Made by a program: the position numbers and the translations under genes. Of a DNA stretch of 64,000 nt, positions 10,358 through 18,341 are shown one piece after another. The DNA is from Hydrogenophaga sp. (GTDB lineage Bacteria; Pseudomonadota; Gammaproteobacteria; Burkholderiales; Burkholderiaceae_C): positions 1-64,000 of the forward strand of contig NZ_WVZN01000016.1 in NCBI RefSeq assembly GCF_011772445.1, written 5' to 3'. Each line of letters opens with the position of its first letter. The first letter of the stretch is position 1. The notes beneath the pieces are model-generated. The model was not told the origin of the DNA, searched no databases, and saw only the letters and a list, made by a program, of their open reading frames with translations.

Positions 10358-10389
10358 GGTGGTGGCGGGCCGAGGGCGGGCCGGCCGGC

Positions 10390-10857
10390 TTATTGCCAGC
10401 TGCCGACGTCGGCGTTGGCGCCTTCGCCGCCGGCCTGGCCGTCGGCGCCCAGCGAGAGGACGTCGATCTCGCCGTGCACGCCGGGGTTGAGGTACTGGTA
10501 AGGCCGGCCCCAGGGATCGTTGGGCAGCTTGTCGAGGTAGCGGCGCCAGTTGGGTGGTATGGCGCCCACCGTGGGCTTGTTGACCAGCGCGCCCAGGCCC
10601 TGCTCGGTGCTGGGGTAGCGCTGGTTGTCCAGGCGGTAGAGCTTGAGCGCCTGCATCAGGTTGTTCACGTCGGTGCGCGCGGCGGTCACGCGCGCGTCGT
10701 CGGTGCGGTCGAGCACGTTGGGCACGATGAGCGCGGCCAGCACGCCGATGATGACCAGCACCACCATCAGTTCGATGAGGGTGAAGCCGCGCCGCAGCGC
10801 GCGCCGGGCGGGCGCGAAGGGGGGGAGGAGGGGGCGTGTCAAAGGGGTCTCCGGCAC
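10390..10857 (-). CDS. gspG: type II secretion major pseudopilin GspG
   Basis: The major pseudopilin that forms the T2SS pseudopilus. The processing site is RRG|FTLIELMVVLVII, and the conserved C-terminal half (LDNQRYPSTEQGL, NDPWGRPYQYLNPG, SLGADGQAGGEG) includes the calcium-site region. The start is uncertain. A GTG at 10857 is listed (155 residues, long 28-residue leader); a TTG at 10842 has a GGAG 6 nt upstream and would give a shorter leader. It is the first gene of the minus-strand operon, divergent from gspC. Confidence 0.93.
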   Translation of the reverse strand: MPETPLTRPLLPPFAPARRALRRGFTLIELMVVLVIIGVLAALIVPNVLDRTDDARVTAARTDVNNLMQALKLYRLDNQRYPSTEQGLGALVNKPTVGAIPPNWRRYLDKLPNDPWGRPYQYLNPGVHGEIDVLSLGADGQAGGEGANADVGSWQ

Positions 10858-10870
10858 CGTGTCTTCAGGG

Positions 10871-10898
10871 CCCCGCGAAGGGGTCGGTCGATCATAAT
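10871..10898. promoter_or_regulatory. divergent gspG/gspC promoter region with overlapping -10 boxes
   Basis: The plus strand has CATAAT at 10893-10898, 6 nt before the gspC ATG. The minus strand has TATGAT from 10896 to 10891. The two -10 boxes overlap, so polymerase binding for gspC and for gspG-F should compete. A small hairpin (CCCC-N5-GGGG, 10871-10883) lies in the gspG leader. The -35 elements are weak. Confidence 0.5.
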
Positions 10899-10904
10899 GC
10901 GCGC

Positions 10905-11420
10905 ATGAGTCGACCATCCACTTTCGGGCACTCGGTCTTCCTCGGCGAAGGCGCGGCGGCGTCCGGCGGCGCACCCCGGCGCGCTCCGGGGGTGCTGGCG
11001 GTGCTCCTGTGGCTGGCCGCCGGGCTCAGCGTGGGTTACTGGGTGTTGCAGACCCTGGGGCGTTCGCCACTCACGCCAGTGGCCGCGCCGGCCGTGGTGC
11101 CGCCGGTGCCCGATGTGGCGTCGGTGGCGCGGGTGCTGGGCGCCGTGCAGGTCGCCACGGTGGATGCGCCGGCCAGTGCACCTGCGCCGCTGTCCTCTCG
11201 CTTCCAGTTGCTGGGCGTGGTGGCGGCGGGCGGGGTGGACGGCGCCGCCCTGATCGCCATCGATGGCCAACCGCCCAAGCCCTACCGCGTGGGCGCGGAG
11301 CTGGAAAGCGGTGTGGTGCTGGAGTCGGTTCAGCGCCGCTCGGTGCGCCTCGCGGTGTCGGGTGGCGGCCAGCAGGGCTTCGAGCTCACGCTGCCCGAGG
11401 TACCGGGCGAGTCGTCCTGA
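10905..11420 (+). CDS. gspC: type II secretion system protein GspC
   Basis: The inner-membrane coupling protein that contacts the secretin N0 domain through its periplasmic HR domain. It has 171 residues, one membrane helix (GVLAVLLWLAAGLSVGYWVL, about residues 29-48), a Pro/Ala/Val linker, and an HR domain (RFQLLGVVA, IAIDGQPPKPYRVG). No C-terminal PDZ domain is present, so it is a short GspC. It is divergent from the rest of the cluster. The start ATG is only 6 nt after a CATAAT box, suggesting a leaderless mRNA. Confidence 0.92.
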   Translation: MSRPSTFGHSVFLGEGAAASGGAPRRAPGVLAVLLWLAAGLSVGYWVLQTLGRSPLTPVAAPAVVPPVPDVASVARVLGAVQVATVDAPASAPAPLSSRFQLLGVVAAGGVDGAALIAIDGQPPKPYRVGAELESGVVLESVQRRSVRLAVSGGGQQGFELTLPEVPGESS

Positions 11421-11439
11421 GGCCATTGGCGTCTCGGCC

Positions 11440-13362
11440 ATGGCCCAGCGCGGCGCCACGACAACAGAGCCGACGATACCGGACGCTCTGCGCCCTTCGG
11501 GCAGCCTGCTGGTCAACCTGAGCGACGAGCTGCGGCGCCACCCCCCGTTCGACGAGATGGACCCGGCGCACGTGAGCGCCTTCGTGGCGGCCTCGCGGCA
11601 GGCCTATTACGCGCCCGGGGAGGCGGTGGTGCGCCCGGAGGACGGGCCGGTGCGCGAGCTGTTCTTCATCCGCCGCGGCGCGGTCACCGGCAAGCGCGGG
11701 CTGTCCGAGGTCTCGGGTGGCGCCTTCCAGTACGAGGCCGGTGATCTGTTCCCCATCAGCGCCGTGCTGGCCCAGCGTGCGCCAACCACGCTGTACCACG
11801 CCACCGAAGACACCTTCGTGCTGGTGATCAGCGCCGAGGACATGCGCGACCTGGCCCAGCGCAGCCCGCCCTTTGGCGATTTCCTCAACCGGCGCATCCT
11901 GAAGTTCCTGGAGCTCTCACGCGCGGCGCTGCAAGTGGCGTATTCCTCGCAGGCGCTGGCCGAGCAATCGCTGGAGACGCCGCTGGCCGAACTGGTCGGC
12001 CACAAGGCCCCGGTGAGCTGCGCGCCGCACACGCCGCTGCGCGAGGCGCTCGGTCAGATGCACGAGCGGCGCATCGGCTCGATGCTGGTGGTGGATGCCT
12101 CGGGGGCGCCGACAGGCATCCTCACGCGCTCCGACGTGCTGGGCCGCGTGGCCCTGCCGCAGGTGCCGCTGGACGCGCCGGTGTCGGCCGTGATGGTGCA
12201 ACCCGTGCACAGCCTGCCGCATGACGCCACCGCGCAGGACGCGGCGCTGGCCATGTCCACGCACGGCATCCGCCATGTGCCGGTGACGCGCGCAGGGCGC
12301 CTCGTGGGCATCGTGTCCGAGCGTGACCTGTTCGCGCTGCAGCGGCTCAGCCTCAAGCAGGTGAGCTCCGGCATCCGCAACGCCTCCAGCGTGGACACGC
12401 TGCGCGTGGTGGCGCACGACATCCGGCGCTTCGCGCGCACCCTGCTGGGCCAGGGCGTTCAGGCCCGCCAGCTCACGGCGCTGATCAGCCACCTCAACGA
12501 CGCGCTCACCACGCGGCTGATCGAACTGCTGGCCGAGCGGCATGGCCTCTCGCTCGCGGGTGCGTGCTGGCTCGCGCTGGGCTCCGAGGGGCGCAGCGAG
12601 CAGACCATCGCCACCGACCAGGACAACGCCCTGATCCGCCCCGAGGGCAGCGATCCGGCGCGCTACCTGGCCTTTGCGCGTGAGGTGAACCAGGCACTGG
12701 ACGACTGCGGCTACCCGCTGTGCAAGGGGGGCGTGATGGCCGGCAACCCCGAGCTGTGCCTGACGCTCCCGCAATGGCGCGAGCGCTTTGCTCACTGGAT
12801 CGAGCACGGCTCGCCGAAAGACCTGCTCAACGCCAGCATCTTTTTCGACTTTCGCCCGTTGGCGGGCGACGAAGGCCTGGCGCAGGCGCTGCGCGATGAG
12901 GTGATGGAGCACGCGCGCACCACGCCGCGCTTCCTGAAGCAGCTCGCGCTCAACGGCCTGGAGCACGAGGCGCCGCTGAACTGGCTGGGCAACATCGACA
13001 CGGCCACGGTGGGTGGCCACGACACGCTCGACATCAAGCTGCAGGGCACGGCGATCTTCGTGGACGTGGCCCGCCTGTACGCGCTGGCGCACGGCGTGCC
13101 GGCCACCAACACACGCGAGCGCCTGCAGGCCGTGGGGCCGCTGCTGGGCGTGCCGGCGCACGAGGCCGAGGCCTGGATCGGCGGTTTCGACTACCTGCAA
13201 TTGTTGCGGCTGCACGCCCAGCTCGACGGCACCACGGTGGGCGACAACCCGAACCGCATCGCTGTGGACACGCTCAACGACATCGACCGCCGCATCCTGA
13301 AGGAAACGCTGCGCGTGCTGCGCGCGCTGCAGCAGCGGCTCAAGCTGGATTACGACCGATGA
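11440..13362 (+). CDS. cNMP-binding / CBS / DUF294 nucleotidyltransferase-like protein
   Basis: A 640-residue cytoplasmic signalling protein. Domains in order are a cyclic-nucleotide-binding fold (about 30-150), a CBS pair (about 180-300), a DUF294 putative nucleotidyltransferase (motif ALGSEGRSEQTIATDQDN, with the GS and DxD pattern) and a C-terminal DUF294 substrate-binding-like domain. The stop overlaps the next gene (ATGA). In other proteobacteria such proteins pair with a DnaQ-like exonuclease, often near acetate uptake genes (family knowledge); no acetate genes are present here. The ligand and substrate are unknown. The start ATG follows gspC by 19 bp. Confidence 0.88.
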   Translation: MAQRGATTTEPTIPDALRPSGSLLVNLSDELRRHPPFDEMDPAHVSAFVAASRQAYYAPGEAVVRPEDGPVRELFFIRRGAVTGKRGLSEVSGGAFQYEAGDLFPISAVLAQRAPTTLYHATEDTFVLVISAEDMRDLAQRSPPFGDFLNRRILKFLELSRAALQVAYSSQALAEQSLETPLAELVGHKAPVSCAPHTPLREALGQMHERRIGSMLVVDASGAPTGILTRSDVLGRVALPQVPLDAPVSAVMVQPVHSLPHDATAQDAALAMSTHGIRHVPVTRAGRLVGIVSERDLFALQRLSLKQVSSGIRNASSVDTLRVVAHDIRRFARTLLGQGVQARQLTALISHLNDALTTRLIELLAERHGLSLAGACWLALGSEGRSEQTIATDQDNALIRPEGSDPARYLAFAREVNQALDDCGYPLCKGGVMAGNPELCLTLPQWRERFAHWIEHGSPKDLLNASIFFDFRPLAGDEGLAQALRDEVMEHARTTPRFLKQLALNGLEHEAPLNWLGNIDTATVGGHDTLDIKLQGTAIFVDVARLYALAHGVPATNTRERLQAVGPLLGVPAHEAEAWIGGFDYLQLLRLHAQLDGTTVGDNPNRIAVDTLNDIDRRILKETLRVLRALQQRLKLDYDR

Positions 13363-14075
13363 GCGCCGCCGGGCCGTTTCCAAGGCGCTTGGGCCCCCAG
13401 CGTGCAGCACGCAGGCTTGTTCGGTTCGACTGGTGGTCGGGCTGGTTCGGCCGTGCGCTCGCGCCGGCACAGGCGGCTACCGAGCGCTGGGTGGTGCTGG
13501 ACGTGGAGACCAGCGGCCTGGACGTGGCGCGCGACCGCCTGCTGGCGATCGCCGCCATCGGGCTGCGCGTGGACTGGGCGCGCGGTCGCCTGGACGTGTG
13601 CCTGGGCGACAGCTTCGAGGTGGTGCTGCGCCAGGAGCAGGCCTCCAGCCGCGACAACATCCTGCTGCACGGCATCGGCGTGCAGAGCCAGCGCGAAGGC
13701 CTGGACCCGACCGAGGCGTTGCGGGCCTTCGAGGCCTTCGTCGGCGAGGCGCCGCTGCTGGCCTTTCACAGCGCCTTCGACGAGGCGCTGATCGGGCGCC
13801 ATGTGCGCCAGCTTCTCGGTCACCGGCTGGCCAACCCCTGGGTGGACATCGAGCACCTGTGCGCCGCCACGCACCCGCGGGTGCGCGCGCGTTCGCTGGA
13901 CGAATGGATGGCGCACTTCGGCATCACCTGCCCCAAGCGCCACCAGGCGGCGGCCGACACCCTGGCCGAGTGCGAGCTGTTGCAGAGCGTGTGGCCCGCG
14001 GTGGCCAAGGAGTGCCGGAGCTGGCGCCAGGTGCGGCGGCTGGCGGCGAGTCGCCGCTGGCTGGCGGCACACTAG
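13359..14075 (+). CDS. DnaQ-like (DEDDh) 3'-5' exonuclease
   Basis: A 238-residue exonuclease-fold protein. ExoI is visible as VLDVETSGLD (about residues 47-56), ExoII around FHSAFDEAL, and ExoIII as RHQAAADTLAE with the His and Asp of the DEDDh type. It resembles the proofreading epsilon subunit, but its coupling to the DUF294 protein by a 4-bp overlap suggests a separate nucleotide-processing or signalling role. A short Trp-rich segment (RFDWWSGWFG) precedes the domain. Confidence 0.88.
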   Translation: MSAAGPFPRRLGPQRAARRLVRFDWWSGWFGRALAPAQAATERWVVLDVETSGLDVARDRLLAIAAIGLRVDWARGRLDVCLGDSFEVVLRQEQASSRDNILLHGIGVQSQREGLDPTEALRAFEAFVGEAPLLAFHSAFDEALIGRHVRQLLGHRLANPWVDIEHLCAATHPRVRARSLDEWMAHFGITCPKRHQAAADTLAECELLQSVWPAVAKECRSWRQVRRLAASRRWLAAH

Positions 14076-14101
14076 GTCGGCGCGCCAGGCCGGCTCGCCG
14101 C

Positions 14102-15208
14102 TCAGGTTTCCAGCAGGCTCTGCGTGGCCAGCAGCAGCGGCCAGGCCAGCAGCGCGCCCGTCCCCTGATTGATGTGCAGGTCCAGATCGAGCAGGGGCAT
14201 GGCCTGCAGGTGGATCAGCATGAGCCGGTGCGCGGTGGCCGGCGAGCGCTGGGCGTAGACGAGATAGTCCGCCACGGCCGGGCTCAGGCCGCGCGCCACC
14301 AGCGCCGCGGCGCCGGCCACGAAGCCATCGACGAGCACCACCCGCCGCTCGCTGGCCGCCTGCAGCATGGCGCCGGCCATCATCGCGATCTCGAACCCGC
14401 CGAAGGCCGCCAGCGCGTGGATGGGCGAGACCGCCTGCGCGTGCCGCTGGGCGGCGGCGGTGAGCTTGTCCAGGCGCTGGAAGTGCACGGTGTCGTCAAA
14501 GGCCGAGCCGGGGCCGTCGTCGCGCGGCAGGGCGTCCACCATGGGCACGCCGCACAGGCGCGAGAGCAGCAGCGCGGCGCTGGCGGGGTTGGCCACGCCC
14601 ACTTCGCCCAGGGCCAGCACGGTGCCCGGCAGGTGGCGCACCACGTCCATGCCCGCGTGCAGGGCCGCCACCGTCTGCTTGAGCGACATGGCCGGACCCA
14701 GCAGGCAGTTGCGCGTGCCATAGGCGATCTTGCGCGGCTGCAGCGTGGCCGGCGCACGGCCGCGGGGGGGCGGTGGCGGGGTGATCGGCGTGGCCATGCC
14801 GGCGTCCACCACCGTCACCTCGAAGCCGTGCTGGCGGGCCAGGGTGTTCGCCGGCGCGCGGCCCGTCAGCAACTGGGTAACCAACTCGGCGGTGGTGGAC
14901 TGCGGCAGGTCGCTCATGCCCTCCACGGCCAGGCCATGGTCGGCGGCGAACACCACCAGTTGCGGCGCGTCGAACACCAGCAGGTCGAACGGCAGGGCGC
15001 TGCTGTGCTGGATGCGCGCGAGCTGACCCGCCAGCCACTGCAACTGGCCCAGGGCGTTGGCGGGCTGGCCCTCGGGCTGCAGGCGGCGGTGCAGGGCGTG
15101 CTCCAGCATGGCGTCGGCCGTGCTGGCGATGGCGGGCAGCTTCAGGCCCTCGACAGGCGCGAACGGGCGCGGCGCATTGATCGGCGTGAGGGCGGGATCT
15201 CGCGCCAT
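14102..15208 (-). CDS. CobT-like phosphoribosyltransferase with degenerate active-site motifs
   Basis: 368 residues, full length for nicotinate-nucleotide:dimethylbenzimidazole phosphoribosyltransferase (CobT). Family signatures include FAADHGLAVEGMSDLPQ (about 87-103) and GGFEIAMMAGA (270-280). Several motifs deviate. The catalytic Glu of the usual GEGTGA motif is Gln348 (NQGTGA). The GIGNTT-type loop reads GVANPAS (204-210). The AHRS motif reads AQRS (Q320). The start is the ATG at 15208, 8 bp after the ilvA stop, so it is probably co-transcribed with ilvA. No other cobalamin gene is nearby. It may have altered activity or be a pseudoenzyme. Confidence 0.82.
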   Translation of the reverse strand: MARDPALTPINAPRPFAPVEGLKLPAIASTADAMLEHALHRRLQPEGQPANALGQLQWLAGQLARIQHSSALPFDLLVFDAPQLVVFAADHGLAVEGMSDLPQSTTAELVTQLLTGRAPANTLARQHGFEVTVVDAGMATPITPPPPPRGRAPATLQPRKIAYGTRNCLLGPAMSLKQTVAALHAGMDVVRHLPGTVLALGEVGVANPASAALLLSRLCGVPMVDALPRDDGPGSAFDDTVHFQRLDKLTAAAQRHAQAVSPIHALAAFGGFEIAMMAGAMLQAASERRVVLVDGFVAGAAALVARGLSPAVADYLVYAQRSPATAHRLMLIHLQAMPLLDLDLHINQGTGALLAWPLLLATQSLLET

Positions 15209-15215
15209 GGTGCCC

Positions 15216-16781
15216 TCAGCTGCGCAGGAACAGCCGGTAGGCCGGGTTCTGCGTTTCCTCGACGTAGGGATAGCCGAGCGTATCGAGGAACTTGGCGAAG
15301 GCCTTGTCGTCCTTGGCCGGCACCTGCAGGCCCACCAGGATGCGGCCGTAGTCGGCACCCTGGTTGCGGTAGTGGAACAGGCTGATGTTCCAGGTGGGGC
15401 GCATCAGGCTCAGGAACTTGAGCAGGGCGCCCGGCCGTTCGGGGAAGATGAATCGCATCAGGCGCTCGTCCTGGGCGTGCATCGAGTGCCCGCCGACGAG
15501 GTGGCGCAGGTGCTCCTTGGCGAGTTCGTCGTGGGTGAGGTCCAGCGTCTCGAAACCATGGCGCACGAGTTGCTGGGCGATCTTGGTGGACTCGCCTTTG
15601 CCCGCCGTGGTGAGGCCCACGAACACGTGCGCCTGGGCGCTGTCGTGCATGCGGTAGTTGAACTCGGTCACGTTGCGCGCCGAGCCAGGCAGCGAGCCGA
15701 TGACCTCGCAGAAGCGGCGGAAGCTGCCGCGCTCTTCGGGCATCGTCACGGCGAACAGCGCCTCGCGCTCCTCGCCCACCTCGGCTCGCTCGGCCACGAA
15801 GCGCAGGCGGTCGAAGTTCATGTTCGCGCCGCACAGGATGGCCGCGTAGGTCTGGCCTTTGGTCTTGTGCGTGGCCACGTACTGCTTGATCGCGGCCACC
15901 GCCATCGCGCCCGAGGGTTCGACGATGCTGCGCGTGTCGACGAACACATCCTTGATGGCGGCACAGACGGCGTCGGTGTCGACCGCGATGAACTCGTCGA
16001 CCAGCTCGCGCGCGATGCGGAAGGTTTCCTCGCCCACCAGCTTGACCGCCGTGCCGTCGGCGAACAGGCCGACGTCGGGCAGGGTCACACGCTCTTTTCC
16101 ATTGACCGAACGCATCATGGCGTCCGAGTCGGTCATCTGCACGCCGATGACCTTGATCTCGGGTCGCACGGCCTTGATGTAGTTGGCCACGCCACTGACC
16201 AGGCCGCCGCCGCCGATGGCGACGAACACCGCGTCGAGCTGGCTCGAGCCCAGGCTCTGCAGCTGGCGCAGGATCTCCATCGCGATCGTGCCCTGGCCAG
16301 CGATCACATCCGGATCGTCGAAGGGGTGGACGAATGTGAGTCCCTGCTTCTTTTGCAGGCCCACGGCGTGGTTGTAGGCGTCGGTGTAGCTGTCGCCGTG
16401 CAGCACCACCTCGCCCCCGAAGCCCCGCACCGCGTCGATCTTCAACTGCGGGGTGGTCACCGGCATCACGATCACCGCGCGAATGCCCAGCTTGCGCGCG
16501 CTGAGCGCCACGCCCTGGGCGTGATTGCCCGCCGACGCGCAAATGACGCCCTTGGCCAGTTGCTCAGGGCTCAGGTGCGCGATCTTGTTGTAGGCCCCAC
16601 GCAGCTTGAAGCTGAAAACGGGCTGCTGGTCTTCCCGCTTGAGCAGCACGGTGTTGTGCAGGCGCCTGGACAGCGCGCGCGCGGGCTCAAGGCTCGACTC
16701 CACCGCCACGTCGTACACCCGGGCTGTCAGGATCTTCTTGAGGTAGTCGGCGGGCGTCAGGTGAGGGGAGGCGGCTTTCAT
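15216..16781 (-). CDS. ilvA: threonine ammonia-lyase (biosynthetic)
   Basis: A PLP enzyme converting threonine to 2-oxobutanoate, the first step of isoleucine synthesis. It has 521 residues, with the PLP lysine in FSFKLRGAYNK (Lys59), a Gly-rich phosphate loop and SAGNHAQG. A C-terminal pair of ACT-like regulatory domains (about 330-420 and 425-521) is the form inhibited by isoleucine. A GTG one codon upstream (16784) is an alternative start. There is no Shine-Dalgarno sequence, but GATAAT sits 8 nt upstream of the ATG. A terminator hairpin lies just upstream. Confidence 0.97.
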   Translation of the reverse strand: MKAASPHLTPADYLKKILTARVYDVAVESSLEPARALSRRLHNTVLLKREDQQPVFSFKLRGAYNKIAHLSPEQLAKGVICASAGNHAQGVALSARKLGIRAVIVMPVTTPQLKIDAVRGFGGEVVLHGDSYTDAYNHAVGLQKKQGLTFVHPFDDPDVIAGQGTIAMEILRQLQSLGSSQLDAVFVAIGGGGLVSGVANYIKAVRPEIKVIGVQMTDSDAMMRSVNGKERVTLPDVGLFADGTAVKLVGEETFRIARELVDEFIAVDTDAVCAAIKDVFVDTRSIVEPSGAMAVAAIKQYVATHKTKGQTYAAILCGANMNFDRLRFVAERAEVGEEREALFAVTMPEERGSFRRFCEVIGSLPGSARNVTEFNYRMHDSAQAHVFVGLTTAGKGESTKIAQQLVRHGFETLDLTHDELAKEHLRHLVGGHSMHAQDERLMRFIFPERPGALLKFLSLMRPTWNISLFHYRNQGADYGRILVGLQVPAKDDKAFAKFLDTLGYPYVEETQNPAYRLFLRS

Positions 16782-16789
16782 CACGTCGC

Positions 16790-16795
16790 ATTATC
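16790..16795 (-). promoter_or_regulatory. ilvA-proximal -10 box
   Basis: On the minus strand GATAAT ends 8 nt before the ilvA ATG, downstream of the hairpin terminator. The spacing would put the transcription start at or very near the start codon. The -35 region falls inside the terminator stem and is weak. Confidence 0.45.
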
Positions 16796-16802
16796 GGCGG
16801 CG

Positions 16803-16881
16803 AAAAAAAACCCGGACCAACGTAGCTGGTCCGGGTTTGAATCCACCCGTGGAGGGTAGAGGAGACAACCGTAAATACAAT
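16803..16881 (-). ncRNA. candidate ~79-nt small RNA or attenuated ilvA leader
   Basis: The unit is bounded by a good sigma70 promoter (TTGCAT-N16-TATACT, 16915 to 16888) and a strong intrinsic terminator. The terminator has a 12-bp perfect stem (16808-16819 with 16827-16838), a 7-nt loop and eight U residues. The predicted RNA has two pyrimidine-rich anti-Shine-Dalgarno-like motifs (UCUCCUCU and CCCUCC) and a small UCCA-CGGG-UGGA hairpin before the terminator. No ATG-initiated leader peptide is present. It could be a trans-acting sRNA or a constitutively attenuated ilvA leader. Confidence 0.55.
16808..16838 (-). terminator. intrinsic terminator upstream of ilvA
   Basis: A perfect 12-bp stem (AAACCCGGACCA with its complement) with a 7-nt loop. 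On the minus strand it is followed by eight T residues. It lies only about 20 bp before ilvA and points toward it, so it ends the upstream short transcript. Confidence 0.85.
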
Positions 16882-16887
16882 GACGCA

Positions 16888-16915
16888 AGTATATCGCCGG
16901 ATTGCTGCGATGCAA
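16888..16915 (-). promoter_or_regulatory. sigma70 promoter of the small RNA
   Basis: TTGCAT (16915 to 16910), a 16-nt spacer and TATACT (16893 to 16888) on the minus strand, close to the sigma70 consensus. The predicted start is near 16881. It is the best-matching housekeeping promoter I found in the window. Confidence 0.65.
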
Positions 16916-16947
16916 CAACCCGGCCTCTCTTGCCCCCATTTTTAGAG

Positions 16948-16974
16948 CAAAGCCCTTAGAAACTGCGGGCTTTG
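16948..16974. other. hairpin in the osmC 5' region
   Basis: An 8-bp perfect stem (CAAAGCCC with GGGCTTTG) and an 11-nt loop, ending 16 nt before the osmC ATG. A GGAG Shine-Dalgarno follows at 16979-16982. There is no T-run, so it is not a strong terminator. It may be a leader structure. Confidence 0.4.
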
Positions 16975-16990
16975 TCACGGAGAAGCTCCC

Positions 16991-17440
16991 ATGGAATGCA
17001 CCGTTACCTGGACCGGCGCCAGCGGCACCCGCTCGGCAATGGGGTTCGTGGCTGAAACCGGCAGTGGACATGTGCTCGCCATGGATGGCGCGCCCGATGC
17101 CAACAAGCCCGAGAACGGCGGGGCCAATCTGGCGCCGCGCCCCATGGAGACCGTGCTGGCCGGCACGGGAGGGTGCACCGCTTATGACGTGGTCCTGATC
17201 CTGAAGCGTGGCCGGCACGACGTGCGCGGCTGTTCGGTCAAGCTCACGAGCGAACGGGCGCCGGTCGACCCCAAGGTGTTCACCAAGATCCACATGCACT
17301 TCACCGTCACGGGCAAAGGCATTCCCGCCAGTGCGGTCGAGCGGGCGATCGCCATGAGCCACGAAAAGTATTGCTCGGCCAGCATCATGCTGGCCAAGAC
17401 GGCCGAGATCACGACCAGCTTCGACCTGCTCGAAGCCTGA
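16991..17440 (+). CDS. OsmC/Ohr family thiol peroxidase-like protein
   Basis: A 149-residue OsmC-fold protein. Both family redox cysteines are present: Cys62 in GTGGCTAYD and Cys128 in EKYCSAS. OsmC and Ohr enzymes reduce organic hydroperoxides with a dithiol partner. This shorter YhfA-like branch is less well characterised. GGAG lies 8 nt before the ATG. It is convergent with coq7 (7-bp gap). Confidence 0.9.
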   Translation: MECTVTWTGASGTRSAMGFVAETGSGHVLAMDGAPDANKPENGGANLAPRPMETVLAGTGGCTAYDVVLILKRGRHDVRGCSVKLTSERAPVDPKVFTKIHMHFTVTGKGIPASAVERAIAMSHEKYCSASIMLAKTAEITTSFDLLEA

Positions 17441-17447
17441 GTCCGGG

Positions 17448-18110
17448 TCAGATCCGATGGGCCACGGTCGTCATGACCTTGGCCGCCAACCGCATCAGCC
17501 CTTTCACCGGCACAGGCAGTTCGACCGCGCCGGCCTGCTGGGCGAGGCGTGCATGACGCGCCTCGTCGAGCTTCATCTGCGCCACGACGGCCCGCGAGGC
17601 ATGGTCCTCGGCCGGCAGCCGGTCCAGGTGGCTGGCCAGGTGGGCCTCCACCTGCCGCTCGGTTTCGACCACAAAGCCCAGGCTCGGGCCTTGGCCCAGC
17701 CGGCCCGCCATCAAGCCCAGTCCGAAGGCGCCCGCATACCAGAGCGGGTTGAGCAGCGAAGGCCGGCTGCCCAACTCGTCGAGGCGCGCTTTGGTCCAGG
17801 CCAGGTGATCGGTTTCCTCCCGACCGGCGTCCTCCAATTGGCGGGCCAGGGCCTCGTTGGGCGCCTTGCCGCGCGGCCCGGGCCAGCGGGCGGCCAGGGC
17901 CTGAGCGGTGTACAGGGCCTGGGCGCACACCTCGCCGACGTGGTTCACGCGCATCAATGCACCAGAAAGGTGCCGTTCCTCGGGGCTCAGCGCACCATCG
18001 TCGTGACGTTCGGGAACGGTGGGGCAGGCCTGGCTGGCCCGCGGTGCGGCGAACAGGGTGCGAAGGGCCGAATCGGCCGCGCCCACCAGGGCGTCACTGA
18101 AAGGGTTCAT
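17448..18110 (-). CDS. coq7: 2-polyprenyl-3-methyl-6-methoxy-1,4-benzoquinone hydroxylase (Coq7/UbiF-type)
   Basis: A carboxylate-bridged diiron hydroxylase of ubiquinone synthesis, membrane-associated, 220 residues. Diiron ligands are readable: Glu60 (NHVGE), Glu99 with His102 (EETDH), Glu149 (VVETE), and Glu183 with His186 (DEARH). The ATG at 18110 matches the family N-terminus; the longer open frame lies in the porin upstream region. It replaces the flavin hydroxylase UbiF in many betaproteobacteria. Confidence 0.94.
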   Translation of the reverse strand: MNPFSDALVGAADSALRTLFAAPRASQACPTVPERHDDGALSPEERHLSGALMRVNHVGEVCAQALYTAQALAARWPGPRGKAPNEALARQLEDAGREETDHLAWTKARLDELGSRPSLLNPLWYAGAFGLGLMAGRLGQGPSLGFVVETERQVEAHLASHLDRLPAEDHASRAVVAQMKLDEARHARLAQQAGAVELPVPVKGLMRLAAKVMTTVAHRI

Positions 18111-18341
18111 GGCGTTCTCTCGATCGAAACGTCGGCCTATGGTGCCACGCCGCAAGACTAGGGGTAAGCCCTGGGAATCGTGGCAAGGCTGCAACATCAG
18201 CACCACCCTGGGGCGAGTTGCGGCCGACAAACATGGCGGTTGCAAGTCGTTTCTGATGCAATGCCTCCAGCTTCCTCAATGGAGGTCGGCTCGGGGGCAC
18301 AGACTTCCGGCCTCTTAACCCAAACCTTGGAGAATTCCTCG

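Noticed and set aside
16830..16850. GGTTTGAATCC resembling a tRNA T-loop near the ilvA hairpin
   Set aside because: No acceptor, D or anticodon arms can be folded around it; it is part of the terminator stem and its flank.
16803..16881. A classical ilv leader peptide in the attenuator-like region
   Set aside because: No ATG or GTG with a ribosome site precedes an Ile/Val/Leu-rich frame; only non-standard starts would give one.
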